From positions 1 through 16,521 of the forward strand of contig NZ_DIVJ01000026.1 of the NCBI RefSeq assembly GCF_002428305.1: 16,521 nucleotides of DNA, in the 5' to 3' direction. The notes beneath the pieces are model-generated. The model did not search any database and was not told where the DNA came from. It saw only the letters and a list, made by a program, of their open reading frames with translations. The translations under genes were made by a program, and so were the position numbers. This DNA is from Flavobacterium sp. UBA6135 (GTDB taxonomy: Bacteria > Bacteroidota > Bacteroidia > Flavobacteriales > Flavobacteriaceae). Shown piece by piece: positions 1 to 6,530 of this stretch (the stretch's first letter is position 1; every line of letters starts with the position of its first letter).

Positions 1-125
1 AGGTTTGCCGTTACAGGCAACTCGTTTAACGCTTTTTCAAAAAGCTGGCAATCGGCTTCATCATCATCAGCCAGATAGATAGCAAGCGACCTTACAATCG
101 GCTTCATTGTATCAATTGTTTTCAT
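1..125 (-). CDS. Response regulator receiver domain protein, N-terminal part only
   Basis: Reading the minus strand from ATG at 125 gives MKTIDTMKPIVRSLAIYLAD followed by DDEADCQLFEKALNELP, open to the window edge. The hydrophobic strand leading into the acidic cluster D20-D21-D22 and then an amphipathic helix is the usual start of a CheY-like receiver domain. The same pattern is common in single-domain response regulators of flavobacteria. The phosphoacceptor Asp and the conserved Thr and Lys lie outside the window, so activity cannot be judged. A second in-frame ATG at 107 is an alternative start. It is divergent from the repeat region and has a possible promoter at 256-284. The family call rests on about 40 residues. 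Confidence 0.6.
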   Translation of the reverse strand, partial: MKTIDTMKPIVRSLAIYLADDDEADCQLFEKALNELPVTAN

Positions 126-344
126 AGTAAAAAATTTTAGATGTGAAATAATTCTTTCAGGTTAAGAGTAATGTATGCTCCCATAAGATACATAACATAA
201 GAATCGTACATCAAATTTATAATGGCTGCGAAAAGAAAAAACCATTAGATTGTAACAAAGTTATGCTATTTAGGCGGTACAAAATTACATTTAGTGTTTT
301 ATTTTGGGAAATTGGGGAAGGGATGTGTAATTTGGATTAATTGT
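126..344. other. AT-rich intergenic region between response regulator and repeat region
   Basis: No open frame with coding character is seen here. It holds the 5' leader and possible promoter of the minus-strand response regulator, then AT-rich DNA leading into the octamer array at 345. Confidence 0.5.
256..284 (-). promoter_or_regulatory. Candidate promoter for the response regulator gene
   Basis: On the minus strand TAACTTTG (263 to 256) matches the Bacteroidota -7 box TAnnTTTG exactly. TTTTG (284 to 280) lies 16 nt upstream as a possible -33 element, slightly closer than usual. The leader to the ATG at 125 would be about 120 nt. It is a consensus match only. Confidence 0.4.
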
Positions 345-384
345 TGGATTGTTAGATTATTGGATTATTGGATTATTGGATTAT
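345..384 (+). repeat. Octamer tandem repeat, left copy (TGGATTAT x5)
   Basis: Five consecutive 8-bp units: TGGATTGT, TAGATTAT, then three perfect TGGATTAT. The same five-unit, 40-bp arrangement occurs at 11963-12002 just behind the multicopper oxidase gene. In both places it is followed about 48-50 bp later by a REP head hairpin in the same orientation. Confidence 0.8.
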
Positions 385-417
385 TTTAATATTAAAAAAC
401 ATTTACTCCAACAACAC

Positions 418-847
418 CCACCCATGTAGGAGTCCCGTAGGGACGGAACATATTGTAGCAACAGATTTTAATCCGTTGGTAAATAATCAAACAAATTATA
501 GCAACGGATTTCATTTCGATGGTATCGTAAAAATCATATTATAGCAACGGATTTCCGCCCCCAACGTATGAGTCCCGTAGGGACGGCACATATTGTAGCA
601 ACGGATTTCAATCCGTTGGTAAATAATCAAACATATTATAGTAACGGATTTCCGCCCCCCCCCATGTATGAGTCCCGTAGGGACGGAACATATTGTAGCA
701 ACGGATTTCAATCCGTTGGTATGGTTCAAATAATATTGCAACAACGGATTTTAATCCGTTGGTAAATAATCAAACAAATTGCAACAACGGATTTCAATCC
801 GTTGATAAATAATCAAACAAATTGCAACAACGAATTTCAATTCTTTG
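418..847 (+). repeat. REP-like palindromic repeat array upstream of the transposase
   Basis: Tail hairpins with core CAACGGATT-ty-AATCCGTTG (9-bp stem, 2-nt loop) start at 459, 502, 545, 599, 642, 699, 742, 785 and 828. Neighbours are 43 bp apart wherever no head is interposed (459/502/545, 599/642, 699/742/785/828). Copies at 502, 545, 642 and 828 are degenerate or half hairpins. Head hairpins GTCCC-GTA-GGGAC sit at 432-444, 572-584 and 672-684, each preceded by a C-rich stretch and, at the last two, ATG or CGTATG. The tail units at 459, 599 and 699 follow directly on GTAG, the tetranucleotide typical of REP elements recognised by TnpA/RAYT proteins. Units at 742-828 have GCAA instead. Spacers are conserved (gtaaataatcaaac). 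Confidence 0.85.
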
Positions 848-896
848 GTAAAAAAACAAAACATATTTTAGTATATTGCTTTTAAATATTCAGTAT

Positions 897-1358
897 ATGG
901 CAAATACCTACCATCAAATGTACATTCAAGTTGTTTTTGCAGTTAAATACAGAGAAGCTCTTTTACACAAAGATTGGAGAAATGAGGTTCTGGGAGTTAT
1001 TGGCAGTTTAATCAATGAATCAGGATGTAAAACCATTATTGTCAACGGCATAGAAGATCACGTACATTGCTTTTTTGGTTTAAAACCAACCGTCTCCATT
1101 TCAGAATTAATGAAAAATGTAAAAGCTAAATCTTCTAAATACATTAATGATAAAAAATGGCTACCACAACGCTTTGAATGGCAAGAAGGCTATGGTTCAT
1201 TCTCTTATAGTCATTCCCAAATCAATGAAGTTTATAAATACATTGCTAATCAAGAAGAACATCATCAGGAACAATCATTTAAAGAAGAATATTTAGGTAT
1301 GTTAGAAACATTTGAAATTCCGTACGATCAACGCTATATTTTTGAACAACCGATGTAA
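897..1358 (+). CDS. tnpA: IS200/RAYT-type Y1 (HUH) transposase
   Basis: A 153-residue protein starting MANTYHQMYIQVVFAVKYRE, the typical opening of small IS200/IS605-type Y1 transposases. These enzymes cut and rejoin single-stranded DNA at hairpin ends using one tyrosine. Visible landmarks are the HUH pair in DHVHCFF (His55, His57) and the C-terminal VYKYIANQEEHH segment, where Tyr115 is the likely nucleophile and Gln119 follows at the usual place. Length matches the family and the frame is intact, so activity is plausible. The ATG at 897 is preferred over an upstream TTG at 876 because the family begins at this methionine. No accessory tnpB gene is present. The flanking REP-like arrays point to a REP-associated role (RAYT) rather than an ordinary IS200, but this single copy cannot separate the two. 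Confidence 0.9.
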   Translation: MANTYHQMYIQVVFAVKYREALLHKDWRNEVLGVIGSLINESGCKTIIVNGIEDHVHCFFGLKPTVSISELMKNVKAKSSKYINDKKWLPQRFEWQEGYGSFSYSHSQINEVYKYIANQEEHHQEQSFKEEYLGMLETFEIPYDQRYIFEQPM

Positions 1359-1380
1359 CATTTATAAAATGTTATAAACA

Positions 1381-1490
1381 AATTAAAATCCGGCAAATTA
1401 TTACGATACAACCGGATTAAAATCCACAAAATTATTACGATATCAACCGGATTAAAATCCGGCCCTACAATAAATCCGAGCCTACGGCTC
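1381..1490 (-). repeat. Divergent REP-like array in inverted orientation behind the transposase
   Basis: Read on the minus strand from 1490: head hairpin GAGCC-GTA-GGCTC, then CGGATTTATT, GTAG (1468-1465), then the hairpin CCGGATT-tt-AATCCGG (1462-1447). Two decayed copies follow, with ATTAAAATCC cores (plus strand) at 1416 and 1382, a period of about 34-35 bp, separated by conserved TATCGTAATAATT. The order head, ATTGTAG, GGATT palindrome matches the forward arrays, but stem sequences and period differ. It is therefore a related but distinct repeat family facing the opposite way. Confidence 0.75.
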
Positions 1491-1570
1491 TGGGAAATGT
1501 ATACTGGAAAATGCTTACCCTTTGCAAATCTTAATGCAATTTTTTTCAATTTAATTCATCTTTCCAAACG

Positions 1571-1805
1571 CCCCATGTCAAAGTCCCGTAGGGACGGAAC
1601 ATATTGTAGCAACGGATTTCAATCCGTTGGTAAATCAATAAAACATATTGTAGCAACGGATTTTAATCCGTTGGTAAATAATCAAACAAATTGTAGCAAC
1701 GGATTTCAATCCGTTGGTAAATAAAAACAAATCATATTACAACAACGGATTTCAATCCGTTGGTATGGTTCAAATAATATTGCAACAACGAATTTTAATC
1801 CGTTG
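1571..1805 (+). repeat. REP-like palindromic repeat array downstream of the transposase
   Basis: A head hairpin GTCCC-GTA-GGGAC at 1583-1595, preceded by CCCCATG, is followed by tail hairpins at 1610-1629, 1654-1673, 1697-1716, 1743-1762 and 1786-1805 (spacing 44, 43, 46, 43 bp). The first three follow GTAG directly; the last two follow ACAA or GCAA. Orientation equals that of the 418-847 array. One unusual spacer (GTATGGTTCAAATAATATTG) is also found between the units at 699 and 742. Confidence 0.85.
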
Positions 1806-1912
1806 CGAAACAAACAAAACAAATGCTATGATTTCAATCAATTGCTAAAATAACCAAAACATCCATTTTCATGTTTTAACATAAAATTAGTGAAGAAGCA
1901 GCTATTTCTTAG

Positions 1913-1920
1913 TAAGTTTG
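1913..1920 (+). promoter_or_regulatory. Candidate -7 promoter box for the Cys-rich protein gene
   Basis: TAAGTTTG matches TAnnTTTG exactly and lies 17 nt before the ATG at 1938. No clear TTG -33 element is seen (nearest is GTG at 1890-1892). If real, transcription would begin after the GTG at 1890 and exclude it as a start. Confidence 0.3.
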
Positions 1921-1937
1921 TAACTTATTCATTACTA

Positions 1938-2333
1938 ATGAAACATTTATTCCCACTTTGTATTGTACTTATCAGCTTCCTTTTGGTTCCTGATACGGCC
2001 ATGGCATGTGTGAAGATGAAATCAAAAAAAACGTGTTGCAGTATTGAATCTGTTAAAGAAAGAACAGCTTCATCAACTTGTTGTGCCGCAAAAGAAGTTT
2101 CTTCTGACTCCTGTTGTGGTTCTGATTCCAAAGGATGTGACGACTCCTGCGACAATGGCAGTTGTTCTTGTTTTGCTACTTGTTCTGTTACAGCGGTAAG
2201 TTTTATTTCTACTTTTGATGATGACTACCATCCGTTGGTTTTTCCCGGATATAAAAAAATAAAATTTTTATACACTACGCCTTCCCTTTCTGAGGGTTTT
2301 TCGTCCATTTGGCTAATTCCTAAAATAAGCTAA
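1938..2333 (+). CDS. Small Cys-rich exported protein of the copper locus
   Basis: A 131-residue protein with a clear signal peptide (MKHLFPLCIVLISFLLVPDT, cleavage probably near AMA-C). The next part, up to about residue 85, is packed with twelve cysteines, including three CC pairs (TCC, TCC, SCC) and a closing C-x3-C-x4-C-x-C-x3-C run among Ser, Lys and Asp. The last 50 residues lack Cys. I do not recognise a named family. Such Cys clustering suggests soft-metal binding, and its place ahead of HMA and copper genes on the same strand fits a periplasmic copper-binding role (inference). ATG at 1938 is chosen over GTG at 1890 because it begins directly at the signal peptide and lies just behind a promoter-like box. 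A 177-nt gap separates it from the next gene, so it may be transcribed separately. Confidence 0.7.
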   Translation: MKHLFPLCIVLISFLLVPDTAMACVKMKSKKTCCSIESVKERTASSTCCAAKEVSSDSCCGSDSKGCDDSCDNGSCSCFATCSVTAVSFISTFDDDYHPLVFPGYKKIKFLYTTPSLSEGFSSIWLIPKIS

Positions 2334-2396
2334 AACCCTTTTATGACAGCCCTAGGTGTGTCAAAATTATATAGTTTTTACTATAACCATTACCGT

Positions 2397-2439
2397 CAAC
2401 TAGTTGCAATTGTGATTTAAAATGTATGAGAACTAGTAG
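2397..2439 (+). promoter_or_regulatory. Candidate operator: repeated AACTAGT upstream of the copper operon
   Basis: The perfect 10-bp palindrome CAACTAGTTG (2397-2406) is followed by a second AACTAGT (2431-2437) exactly 33 bp later, near three helical turns. Both lie in the gap before the HMA-DUF3347 gene. No perfect -7 box follows; TAAGCTTTG (2487-2495) has one extra base. Weak evidence. Confidence 0.2.
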
Positions 2440-2510
2440 GCCATTTTACAAAATCAATTTTATTTATTATTCATTCTTCAAAGTTTTAAGCTTTGATAAC
2501 AATTTATTAC

Positions 2511-3500
2511 ATGATGAAAAAAACAATCATAAACGTAGTGATAGCCACATTTTTCGTGCTATCCGCTACCGCACAAGCACAAATAAAAAATACACAAACG
2601 GTGTCAGCCAAAGTGTATGGCAACTGTGGTATGTGTAAAAAAATTATTGAAAAAACAGGGACAGTTAATAAGGAATCGTCTGTGGTTTGGGATGTCAACA
2701 CAAAGATAGCAACCATCACTTTTGACAGTAACAAAACCAATCAAGATGCCATTTTGAAACGCATTGCTTTGGCCGGTTATGACAACGAACAGTTTTTGGC
2801 TCCCGATGATGTTTATGCTAACTTACACGGTTGTTGTCAGTATGAGCGTGAAGCTAAAACTGATGTGAAACCTCACGAGCACCAAGCAAATGCAGTTGTT
2901 AGCACTCCTGAAAAACAAATGGATCATTCCAATCATGTTGCTACTGCACCAAAAGCGGAAATTAAAAAAGAGCAACAAGCAACAGTAGCTGTTACCACTC
3001 CTAAAACAACAATGGATCATTCCAAGCACGTTGCTCCTAAACCAAAAGCGATCACCAAAATTCAGAAAACCAATATGTTATTGCCTATTTTTGAAGCCTA
3101 TTTTAGTGTAAAAGACGCCATGATACAATCAGATGGAACTGCAACTGCTACAAAAGGAAAGCTGTTGCTAACTGCGATTGAAAACGTTGACATGAACCAA
3201 TTGGGAACCAAAGAACACGACATTTGGATGCAAGTGCTACGTCCACTTACACAAACAGCTCAAAAAATAAGTGACACTAAAAATATTGCCACACAACGCG
3301 GTCAATTGGATGTCCTTTCTAAAAACATGCTTATCTTAGCAAAGGTTTCGAAGTTGGAGTATGCAATTTATAACCAACATTGCCCCATGGCGAATGATGG
3401 CAAAGGTGGGAATTGGTTAAGCAAACAAAACACCATTAAAAACCCCTATTACGGTTCAAAAATGATGACTTGTGGTAGTACTGTAGAAACCCTTAAATAA
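2511..3500 (+). CDS. Exported HMA-DUF3347 metal-binding protein with His/Met linker
   Basis: A 329-residue protein with three parts. After a signal peptide (about 1-24, ending ATAQAQ) comes an HMA-like domain (about 25-105) with the metal motif GNCGMC (Cys39, Cys42). A low-complexity linker (about 115-185) carries two copies of MDHSxHVAxxPKA (137-149 and 168-180). A C-terminal DUF3347 domain (about 185-325) ends in the family hallmark CPMANDGKGGNWLS (291-304) and a later Cys (321). DUF3347 proteins accompany copper and heavy-metal efflux genes in Bacteroidota and are thought to bind metal in the periplasm. ATG at 2514 is an equally possible start; the in-frame TTG at 2493 is unlikely. The next gene begins 5 nt downstream, so this appears to head a five-gene operon. 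Cu(I) binding is inferred from motifs. Confidence 0.85.
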   Translation: MMKKTIINVVIATFFVLSATAQAQIKNTQTVSAKVYGNCGMCKKIIEKTGTVNKESSVVWDVNTKIATITFDSNKTNQDAILKRIALAGYDNEQFLAPDDVYANLHGCCQYEREAKTDVKPHEHQANAVVSTPEKQMDHSNHVATAPKAEIKKEQQATVAVTTPKTTMDHSKHVAPKPKAITKIQKTNMLLPIFEAYFSVKDAMIQSDGTATATKGKLLLTAIENVDMNQLGTKEHDIWMQVLRPLTQTAQKISDTKNIATQRGQLDVLSKNMLILAKVSKLEYAIYNQHCPMANDGKGGNWLSKQNTIKNPYYGSKMMTCGSTVETLK

Positions 3501-3505
3501 GCAAC

Positions 3506-3976
3506 ATGAAAAATAGTATTATTTCTTTTCTTCTTTTGTTTTGCTTGAGGCAGGCCTCCGCCCAACTTAATTTAGGCGACCCATTACCTCCGGTGTTTTT
3601 AAAAAACACAACTGGTGTCAATCAAAGTATTGCAACGTATTCAGGCAAAGTAGTTTTAATTGACTTTTGGGCAGCCTGGTGTGGTCCTTGTCGATTGGCC
3701 AATAGAAAATTGGTGAAATTATATAACGCCACTTCCCGAGAGCAATTTGAAATTATTGGCATCTCTTTGGATGCAAAACCGGATATGTGGAAAAAAGCGA
3801 TTGAAAAAGATAACATCAAATACATGCAAGTAAACGACCCAAAAGGGTTTGATGCTCCCACTGCGATACAGTTTGGAGTGGAACAGCTTCCTGCCTCTTT
3901 TCTGTTTGATGCAGACGGTATTCTAATTGCCATTAATCCTACCGAAGAACAAATTAAAAAACATTTAAATCAATAA
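3506..3976 (+). CDS. Exported TlpA-like thioredoxin-fold protein
   Basis: A 156-residue protein with a signal peptide (about 1-19, ending QASA) and a complete TlpA/ResA-type thioredoxin fold. The redox motif WCGPC is at Trp58 to Cys62, preceded by VVLIDFWAA, and the cis-proline is in QLPASF (Pro129). Proteins of this group reduce disulfides in the envelope, often for cytochrome or copper-centre assembly. Here the HMA proteins on either side have CxxC metal sites that copper readily oxidises, so the likely task is keeping such sites reduced (inference). Gaps of 5 and 3 nt to its neighbours support one operon. Confidence 0.88.
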   Translation: MKNSIISFLLLFCLRQASAQLNLGDPLPPVFLKNTTGVNQSIATYSGKVVLIDFWAAWCGPCRLANRKLVKLYNATSREQFEIIGISLDAKPDMWKKAIEKDNIKYMQVNDPKGFDAPTAIQFGVEQLPASFLFDADGILIAINPTEEQIKKHLNQ

Positions 3977-3979
3977 ATC

Positions 3980-4468
3980 ATGAGAATTCCAATTTATATC
4001 CTTCTTTTGTTAATGAGTCTGTCCACTGCGGCTCAAATTTCTAAAATCGAAATTCAAGCTACGGGTTTGACTTGTTCCATGTGTTCCAATGCGATCAATA
4101 AACAATTGAAAAGCCTTTCGGACGTTGAAAATGTAACCACCGATTTAAACACGAATACTTTTGTCGTGTTTTTGAAGCCGAACAACAACTTTACGCCTAA
4201 AACCTTTAAAGACAGTGTGGAAAAAGCCGGTTTTTTTATTGGGACTATGGTAGTAACTCTTGATAGTTCTTATCTTCAGTCGCATACCAATCAGTTCATT
4301 GCACTGGAAGATAAAACAGTCACTTCCTCAAATGAAGCTGTCATCAGAATATTAGACAAAGGCTATGTCACACAAAAAGAATACAAAAAATTGCAAAAAA
4401 AATACGCCAAAGTGGCCTCCTACAATGGTGTAAATGAAGAAGTGTTTCATTATAAATTCAACAACTAA
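3980..4468 (+). CDS. Small exported HMA-domain (CxxC) protein
   Basis: A 162-residue protein: signal peptide (MRIPIYILLLLMSLSTAAQ), an HMA-like domain (about 20-95) with GLTCSMCS (Cys32, Cys35), then a Cys-free C-terminal part (about 96-162) that is rich in Lys near its end. The HMA fold with CxxC usually binds Cu(I), but it more often sits in the cytosol or on ATPases. An exported copy suggests a periplasmic copper carrier. The C-terminal part is not recognised. The stop codon shares its last base with the start of the next gene (TAATG), so translation is probably coupled to the outer-membrane protein that follows, a possible partner. Confidence 0.8.
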   Translation: MRIPIYILLLLMSLSTAAQISKIEIQATGLTCSMCSNAINKQLKSLSDVENVTTDLNTNTFVVFLKPNNNFTPKTFKDSVEKAGFFIGTMVVTLDSSYLQSHTNQFIALEDKTVTSSNEAVIRILDKGYVTQKEYKKLQKKYAKVASYNGVNEEVFHYKFNN

Positions 4469-5280
4469 TGCCAAAGTTACTTCTGTCTGCCTTACTTTTT
4501 GCTTTAACATTACAAAGTAAGGCTCAAGAACTGTTTGTAGTTACTGATCCTGCGAGTAATGTTCCAGCCAACTCCTTAAGTGTACGATTAAGCAACTCGC
4601 TTTTTAAAGAAGCTTTTGCAACCGGCTACAATTATCACTTAATGCCCGAAGTAACTTGGGGTATGAATAAAAATTTAATGCTACGCGGCACAGCTTTTCT
4701 CAGTGACCGAAGCAATGCTTTGTATGCTGAAGGCGGTAGTGTGTATGCCAAGTACCGTTTTTTTTCAACGGATGATATCAACAGTCATTTCCGATTAGCC
4801 GCTTATGGACGATATAGTGTGAATCGTGCCGATATCCATCAGGAACAAATTGAGATTATGGGACACAATACGGGCTATGAAGTGGGTTTTGTTGCCACCA
4901 AACTCATAAAAAAAGTAGCGATTAGTTCTTCCGTAAGTTTTGAAAAAGCATTAGACAACCAACCCGATCATCCGTTTCCTTCACAATTTGGGAATCATGC
5001 CACCAATTACACATTCTCATTAGGAAAATTGATGCATCCAAAGGTCTACACCAGTTACAAACAGACCAATATCAATTTGATGATGGAGCTTGTGGGTCAA
5101 ACTATCAACACCAACGGAAAATCCTATTTGGATGTAGTACCTGCGGTTCAGTTTATCATCAATAGTCAAGCCCGAATTGATGTTGCTTACCGACATGAAG
5201 TATTAAGTTCAATGTTGCGAACCGCACCTAACGGCTTTTATTTAAATCTTGAATATACGTTTTTTAACCTAGCCAAATGA
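4468..5280 (+). CDS. Predicted outer-membrane beta-barrel protein of the copper operon
   Basis: A 270-residue protein with a signal peptide (MPKLLLSALLFALTLQSKAQ). The rest shows alternating hydrophobic and polar residues with many aromatics, as in transmembrane beta strands (for example VYAKYRFF, FRLAAYGRYSV, YEVGFVATKL), and ends in FYLNLEYTFFNLAK, like a closing barrel strand. There are no cysteines and no enzyme motif. I do not recognise a named family. Position between the exported HMA protein (1-nt overlap) and the DUF2911 protein (4-nt ATGA overlap) makes it part of the operon, perhaps an outer-membrane channel or copper-binding barrel, but the substrate is unknown. Confidence 0.7.
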   Translation: MPKLLLSALLFALTLQSKAQELFVVTDPASNVPANSLSVRLSNSLFKEAFATGYNYHLMPEVTWGMNKNLMLRGTAFLSDRSNALYAEGGSVYAKYRFFSTDDINSHFRLAAYGRYSVNRADIHQEQIEIMGHNTGYEVGFVATKLIKKVAISSSVSFEKALDNQPDHPFPSQFGNHATNYTFSLGKLMHPKVYTSYKQTNINLMMELVGQTINTNGKSYLDVVPAVQFIINSQARIDVAYRHEVLSSMLRTAPNGFYLNLEYTFFNLAK

Positions 5281-6149
5281 AACATTTAATTATACTCAGC
5301 CTCTTATTTTTCAGCATCATTCAAGTGATAGCACAAGATAAGATTCAAATCAAAACCACTTCACCCAGTCCGGCTGCTTCCTTTGAGCAAGAAATAGGAA
5401 GTGCATTAGTAAAAGTAGCCTACAGTCGCCCCTTAGCCCGTAACAGAAAAATTATGGGTGACCTGGTTCCTTATAATCAGTTGTGGCGAACGGGAGCCAG
5501 CGATTGCACCACTATTACAACGGACGAAGAGCTTGTATTTGGTGGTGCTATTTTAGCCAAAGGGTCGTATTCGCTTTTCTCCATTCCCGGTGAAAAAGAA
5601 TGGACTATAATTGTCAATACCGATACATCACTACATGGCGACTCCGGTTATGATCAAGCCAAGGATGTTGTGCGATTTAAAGTACCCGTTGAAAAAACAT
5701 CCCATTATTATGAAACATTTACCATCGAAATCAACGACATCAACTCGCGAGGTGAAGGCTTTTTAAAAATTACTTGGGAGCATACAACAGTTCAAGTACC
5801 CATTAAAAGCACAGCCGATGAACGTACTATGACTTTGATTCAAAACCATGTTATTCAAAATCAAACGACAGATGCCAACTTACTTTTTCAGGCAGCTAAT
5901 TATTACATCACCACAAATAGAGATAAAAATCAAGCTATTACTTGGTTAGAACAGGCAGAAATATATGATCCACAAAATTTTTATTATCCCAATTTGAGGC
6001 AAAAGCTTTTGGGTGAGCAAAAAAAATATTCAGAAGCGTTGGTTGCTTCCAAAAAAGCCTTGGTTTTGGCTAAAGAAAAAAACAGTAAAGGCACCATTAA
6101 ATCGTTAGAAGAAAAAATAAAGGAATACGAAATTCTTTTAAAAAAATAA
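5277..6149 (+). CDS. DUF2911 exported protein with C-terminal TPR-like helices
   Basis: A 290-residue protein with a signal peptide (about 1-19) and a DUF2911 domain (about 25-175). Family signatures are SPAASFEQEIG, YSRPLARNRKIMGDLVP, LWRTGAS and GSYSLFSIPGEKEWTIIVN. The C-terminal part (about 185-290) is helical with alternating small and aromatic residues, like two or three TPR units. DUF2911 proteins are common in Bacteroidota and their function is not established. It overlaps the preceding gene by 4 nt and closes the 2511-6149 block. The link to copper is from position only. Confidence 0.85.
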   Translation: MKHLIILSLLFFSIIQVIAQDKIQIKTTSPSPAASFEQEIGSALVKVAYSRPLARNRKIMGDLVPYNQLWRTGASDCTTITTDEELVFGGAILAKGSYSLFSIPGEKEWTIIVNTDTSLHGDSGYDQAKDVVRFKVPVEKTSHYYETFTIEINDINSRGEGFLKITWEHTTVQVPIKSTADERTMTLIQNHVIQNQTTDANLLFQAANYYITTNRDKNQAITWLEQAEIYDPQNFYYPNLRQKLLGEQKKYSEALVASKKALVLAKEKNSKGTIKSLEEKIKEYEILLKK

Positions 6150-6252
6150 CTGTGAATTCTGTAATTTAAAAGGAAAGTAATGTAAAGCACTACTATAGTG
6201 GTTTTGTAACTTTAACTGCAGTAAATAAACTGTAAACTAAAAATTATTTAGT

Positions 6253-6498
6253 ATGAAAAAATCAATCTTTTCAATGGTCGTTATGGTACTGATTTTAGTG
6301 GCCTGCAATCAAAAAAACAACGAAGAAAATCAGGAAGTTGACTTGATAGAATCTGATACTACAACTATGAATAGTAGTTCTGAAAATCAGGAAACAAAAG
6401 AAATGGCCTACGCCTGTCCCATGCATCCTGAAGTAACCGGAAAGTTAGGTGACAATTGCCCAAAATGCGGTATGGATTTGACAGCTACAGTAGAGTAG
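6253..6498 (+). CDS. Small lipoprotein with a heavy-metal-binding domain (CPMHPE/CPxCGM)
   Basis: An 81-residue lipoprotein. The signal peptide ends in the lipobox LVAC (Cys18), followed by an acidic, Asn- and Gln-rich spacer. The C-terminal part is one HMBD unit: YACPMHPEV (Cys55, Met57, His58) and NCPKCGMDL (Cys69, Cys72, Met74). The unit occurs in Cu(I) ATPases and CusB-type efflux adaptors and binds soft metals. The same unit occurs twice in the ATPase of this locus (7169-9709). As a lipid-anchored single domain it probably buffers or passes copper at a membrane. It lies 103 nt after the DUF2911 gene, so it may have its own promoter (TGGTTTTG at 6199-6206 is one base off the -7 box), and 32 nt before the regulator. 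Confidence 0.85.
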   Translation: MKKSIFSMVVMVLILVACNQKNNEENQEVDLIESDTTTMNSSSENQETKEMAYACPMHPEVTGKLGDNCPKCGMDLTATVE

Positions 6499-6530
6499 CT
6501 CAAGGCAACCTAGTATCTGGATAGAAAAAC

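Larger units (their letters stand above)
672..1490 (+). mobile_element. Candidate REP-transposase module (Y1 transposase between inverted REP heads)
   Basis: The transposase gene at 897-1358 lies between a forward head hairpin (672-684, GTCCC-GTA-GGGAC) with forward tail units and a reverse head hairpin (1478-1490, read on the minus strand as GAGCC-GTA-GGCTC) with reverse tail units. Inverted REP units flanking a single Y1 transposase gene is the arrangement known for RAYT modules. The boundaries are the nearest facing heads, not proven ends. No target-site signature was identified, and IS200-type elements make no target duplication. Confidence 0.5.

Noticed and set aside
568..765. Open frame of 65 codons on the plus strand inside the repeat array
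   Set aside because: It is made of repeat units, gives repeated SRRDGTYCSNGFQSVG-like text, and has no independent coding sign. The frame at 1497-1724 and the minus-strand frame at 511-744 are similar.
418..847. CRISPR-like array (20-bp palindromic repeats with about 23-bp spacers)
   Set aside because: The spacers are themselves conserved between units, the period is interrupted by head hairpins, several repeats are degenerate, and no cas gene is near. REP-type repeats explain it better.
1890..1937. GTG start at 1890 for the Cys-rich protein
   Set aside because: It adds residues in front of a complete signal peptide, and a promoter-like box at 1913-1920 lies behind it.
2365..2385. ATAGT-TTTT-ACTAT hairpin after the Cys-rich gene as a terminator
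   Set aside because: The stem is short and A/T-only, and no T run follows.
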